Assembly (NCBI GenBank): GCA_937891215.1
Contig: CALAEU010000111.1
Coordinates: 1 to 6,888 of the forward strand
Direction of reading: 5' to 3'
Length of the DNA stretch: 6,888 bases
From: an uncultured Clostridia bacterium
Lineage (GTDB): Bacteria > Bacillota_A > Clostridia > Oscillospirales > Acutalibacteraceae
The notes below the pieces were generated by a model. It had not been told where the DNA came from. It did not search any database and was given only the letters and a program-made list of their open reading frames with translations. The translations under genes were made by a program, and so were the position numbers. This document shows, one piece after another, positions 6,251-6,888 of the stretch (position 1 is its first letter; each line of letters begins with the position of its first letter).

Positions 6251-6263
6251 CATACGGGGCAAA

Positions 6264-6722
6264 ATGAGTCAGAGTGAAAGAAAGGAAGCTATTTTGGATA
6301 ATATAGGCCTGCAAGAAGGCGATTCTGTGTTTGTGATTGGTTGTGAAACAGGTGAAATTATAGATTACTGTTTAACTCATAATGCGAAGTTAGTCGTAGG
6401 TGTAGACACGAATTTGTTAAACATAGAGACTATGAAAGAACGTTTTTTACAAATGAAAAACGTTGAGATTGCTTTTGGGGATAGTATTATATATTCTAGG
6501 TGGATAGAAAAGTTTGATTTGATTATCTCTATGGTAGATTTATGCGATTTGAATGAACCTAGACAATTTGTAAGAGATGTCTCGATAGTTGGGAGAAAAA
6601 GTGCTCGTTTTACAGTTGTTTGTAAAAATGAGCAATCAGATAATAGAATTTCAGAATTCCTGTATAGTAACTTTATGATTACAAGTAGAACATCTATAAA
6701 TGAAAACTATATTAGATTTTAG
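6264..6722 (+). CDS. Small class I SAM-methyltransferase-like protein, function unknown
   Basis: This 152-residue cytoplasmic protein has the order of a Rossmann-fold methyltransferase. A leading helix (SERKEAILDNIGLQEGD) precedes motif I VFVIGCETGE, an unusual form of the usual DxGxGxG with no Asp. It is followed by LVVGVDTN (acidic end of beta-2), a helix, VEIAFGDS (motif III-like) and FDLIISMVDLCDL (motif IV-like). The usual PGG loop before the last strands is missing. The length is short for a full enzyme. CbiT-like or generic methyltransferases are the nearest guess, but I do not recognise the family. ATG 6264 has only GGGG at 6256-6259, 4 bases upstream, so the start is not certain. The gene begins 13 bases after the broken serC and overlaps rlmN by 23 bases. 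Confidence 0.6.
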   Translation: MSQSERKEAILDNIGLQEGDSVFVIGCETGEIIDYCLTHNAKLVVGVDTNLLNIETMKERFLQMKNVEIAFGDSIIYSRWIEKFDLIISMVDLCDLNEPRQFVRDVSIVGRKSARFTVVCKNEQSDNRISEFLYSNFMITSRTSINENYIRF

Positions 6723-6888
6723 TAAAAAAGAGCTTGAAAGTATGGTAAAACCTAGCTTTCGTACTAAGCAGATTTTTGAATGGATTTACAAAAAAAATGC
6801 CGCTTCATGGGACGATATGACCAATCTACCCAAATCCCTGCGCAGTGTCTGTGCAGACAAATGGCTCTTCAGCTCAGTGGAAAAAACA
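6700..6888 (+). CDS. rlmN: 23S rRNA/tRNA adenine-C2 methyltransferase RlmN, N-terminal part (runs off window)
   Basis: The frame is open for 63 codons to the right edge, starting at ATG 6700. It matches the N-terminal accessory domain of RlmN, a radical-SAM enzyme that methylates C2 of A2503 in 23S rRNA and A37 of some tRNAs. The match includes ILDFSKKELESMVKPSFR, TKQIFEWIYKK and WDDMTNLPKSLR. The CxxxCxxC cluster motif lies beyond the window. The short link before the FRTKQ segment (VKPSFR, with no LGE.K insertion) recalls Campylobacterota more than typical Firmicute RlmN; this is from memory. Bases after about 6790 are visibly richer in C than upstream. The first 23 bases overlap the methyltransferase-like gene in another frame. 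Confidence 0.85.
   Translation, partial: MKTILDFSKKELESMVKPSFRTKQIFEWIYKKNAASWDDMTNLPKSLRSVCADKWLFSSVEKT

Overview
This looks like chromosomal DNA of a low-GC Clostridia-type Firmicute, probably from the gut (inference). The evidence is AT-rich codon use, a LigA of Gram-positive type, a pair of U32-family proteins arranged as in Firmicutes, and AGG/GGGG-type ribosome binding sites. No phage, plasmid, CRISPR, rRNA or tRNA gene is visible.

Layout, left to right. The 3' part of ligA (NAD-dependent DNA ligase) enters from the left edge. Its last codon and stop run straight into an array of about 19 heptamers (GGAAATA/GGAAGCA). A GNAT-family acetyltransferase gene follows on the same strand. The 382-base gap after it holds a palindromic, MITE-like element of about 270 bases. 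Each arm of the element carries the same two-hairpin design with compensating base changes. Next come a bidirectional terminator and a second, shorter heptamer array. Two overlapping minus-strand U32 genes follow: an RlhA-like protein of 679 residues and, upstream of it in the operon, a TrhP/YrrO-like protein of 401 residues. Both are predicted to hydroxylate RNA (23S rRNA or tRNA).

The U32 operon is divergent from serC (phosphoserine aminotransferase). The 203-base region between them is largely an imperfect inverted duplication: each gene has a similar promoter, the same TAAAAATATGCAATA block, and the same ATAGGGGTATTT block carrying its ribosome binding site at identical spacing.

serC is broken. 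After residue 188 the SerC sequence stops and continues in frame into about 38 residues resembling the C-terminus of a membrane protein, possibly an ECF transporter S component. The PLP-binding lysine is lost. The rest of the window is a small SAM-methyltransferase-like gene overlapping the start of rlmN. It may therefore come from another locus, joined by deletion, rearrangement or assembly error.

No clear new multi-gene system is present. The points most worth a second look are the serC fusion, the inverted-duplicate divergent promoter, the two-arm hairpin element and the heptamer arrays that abut stop codons.
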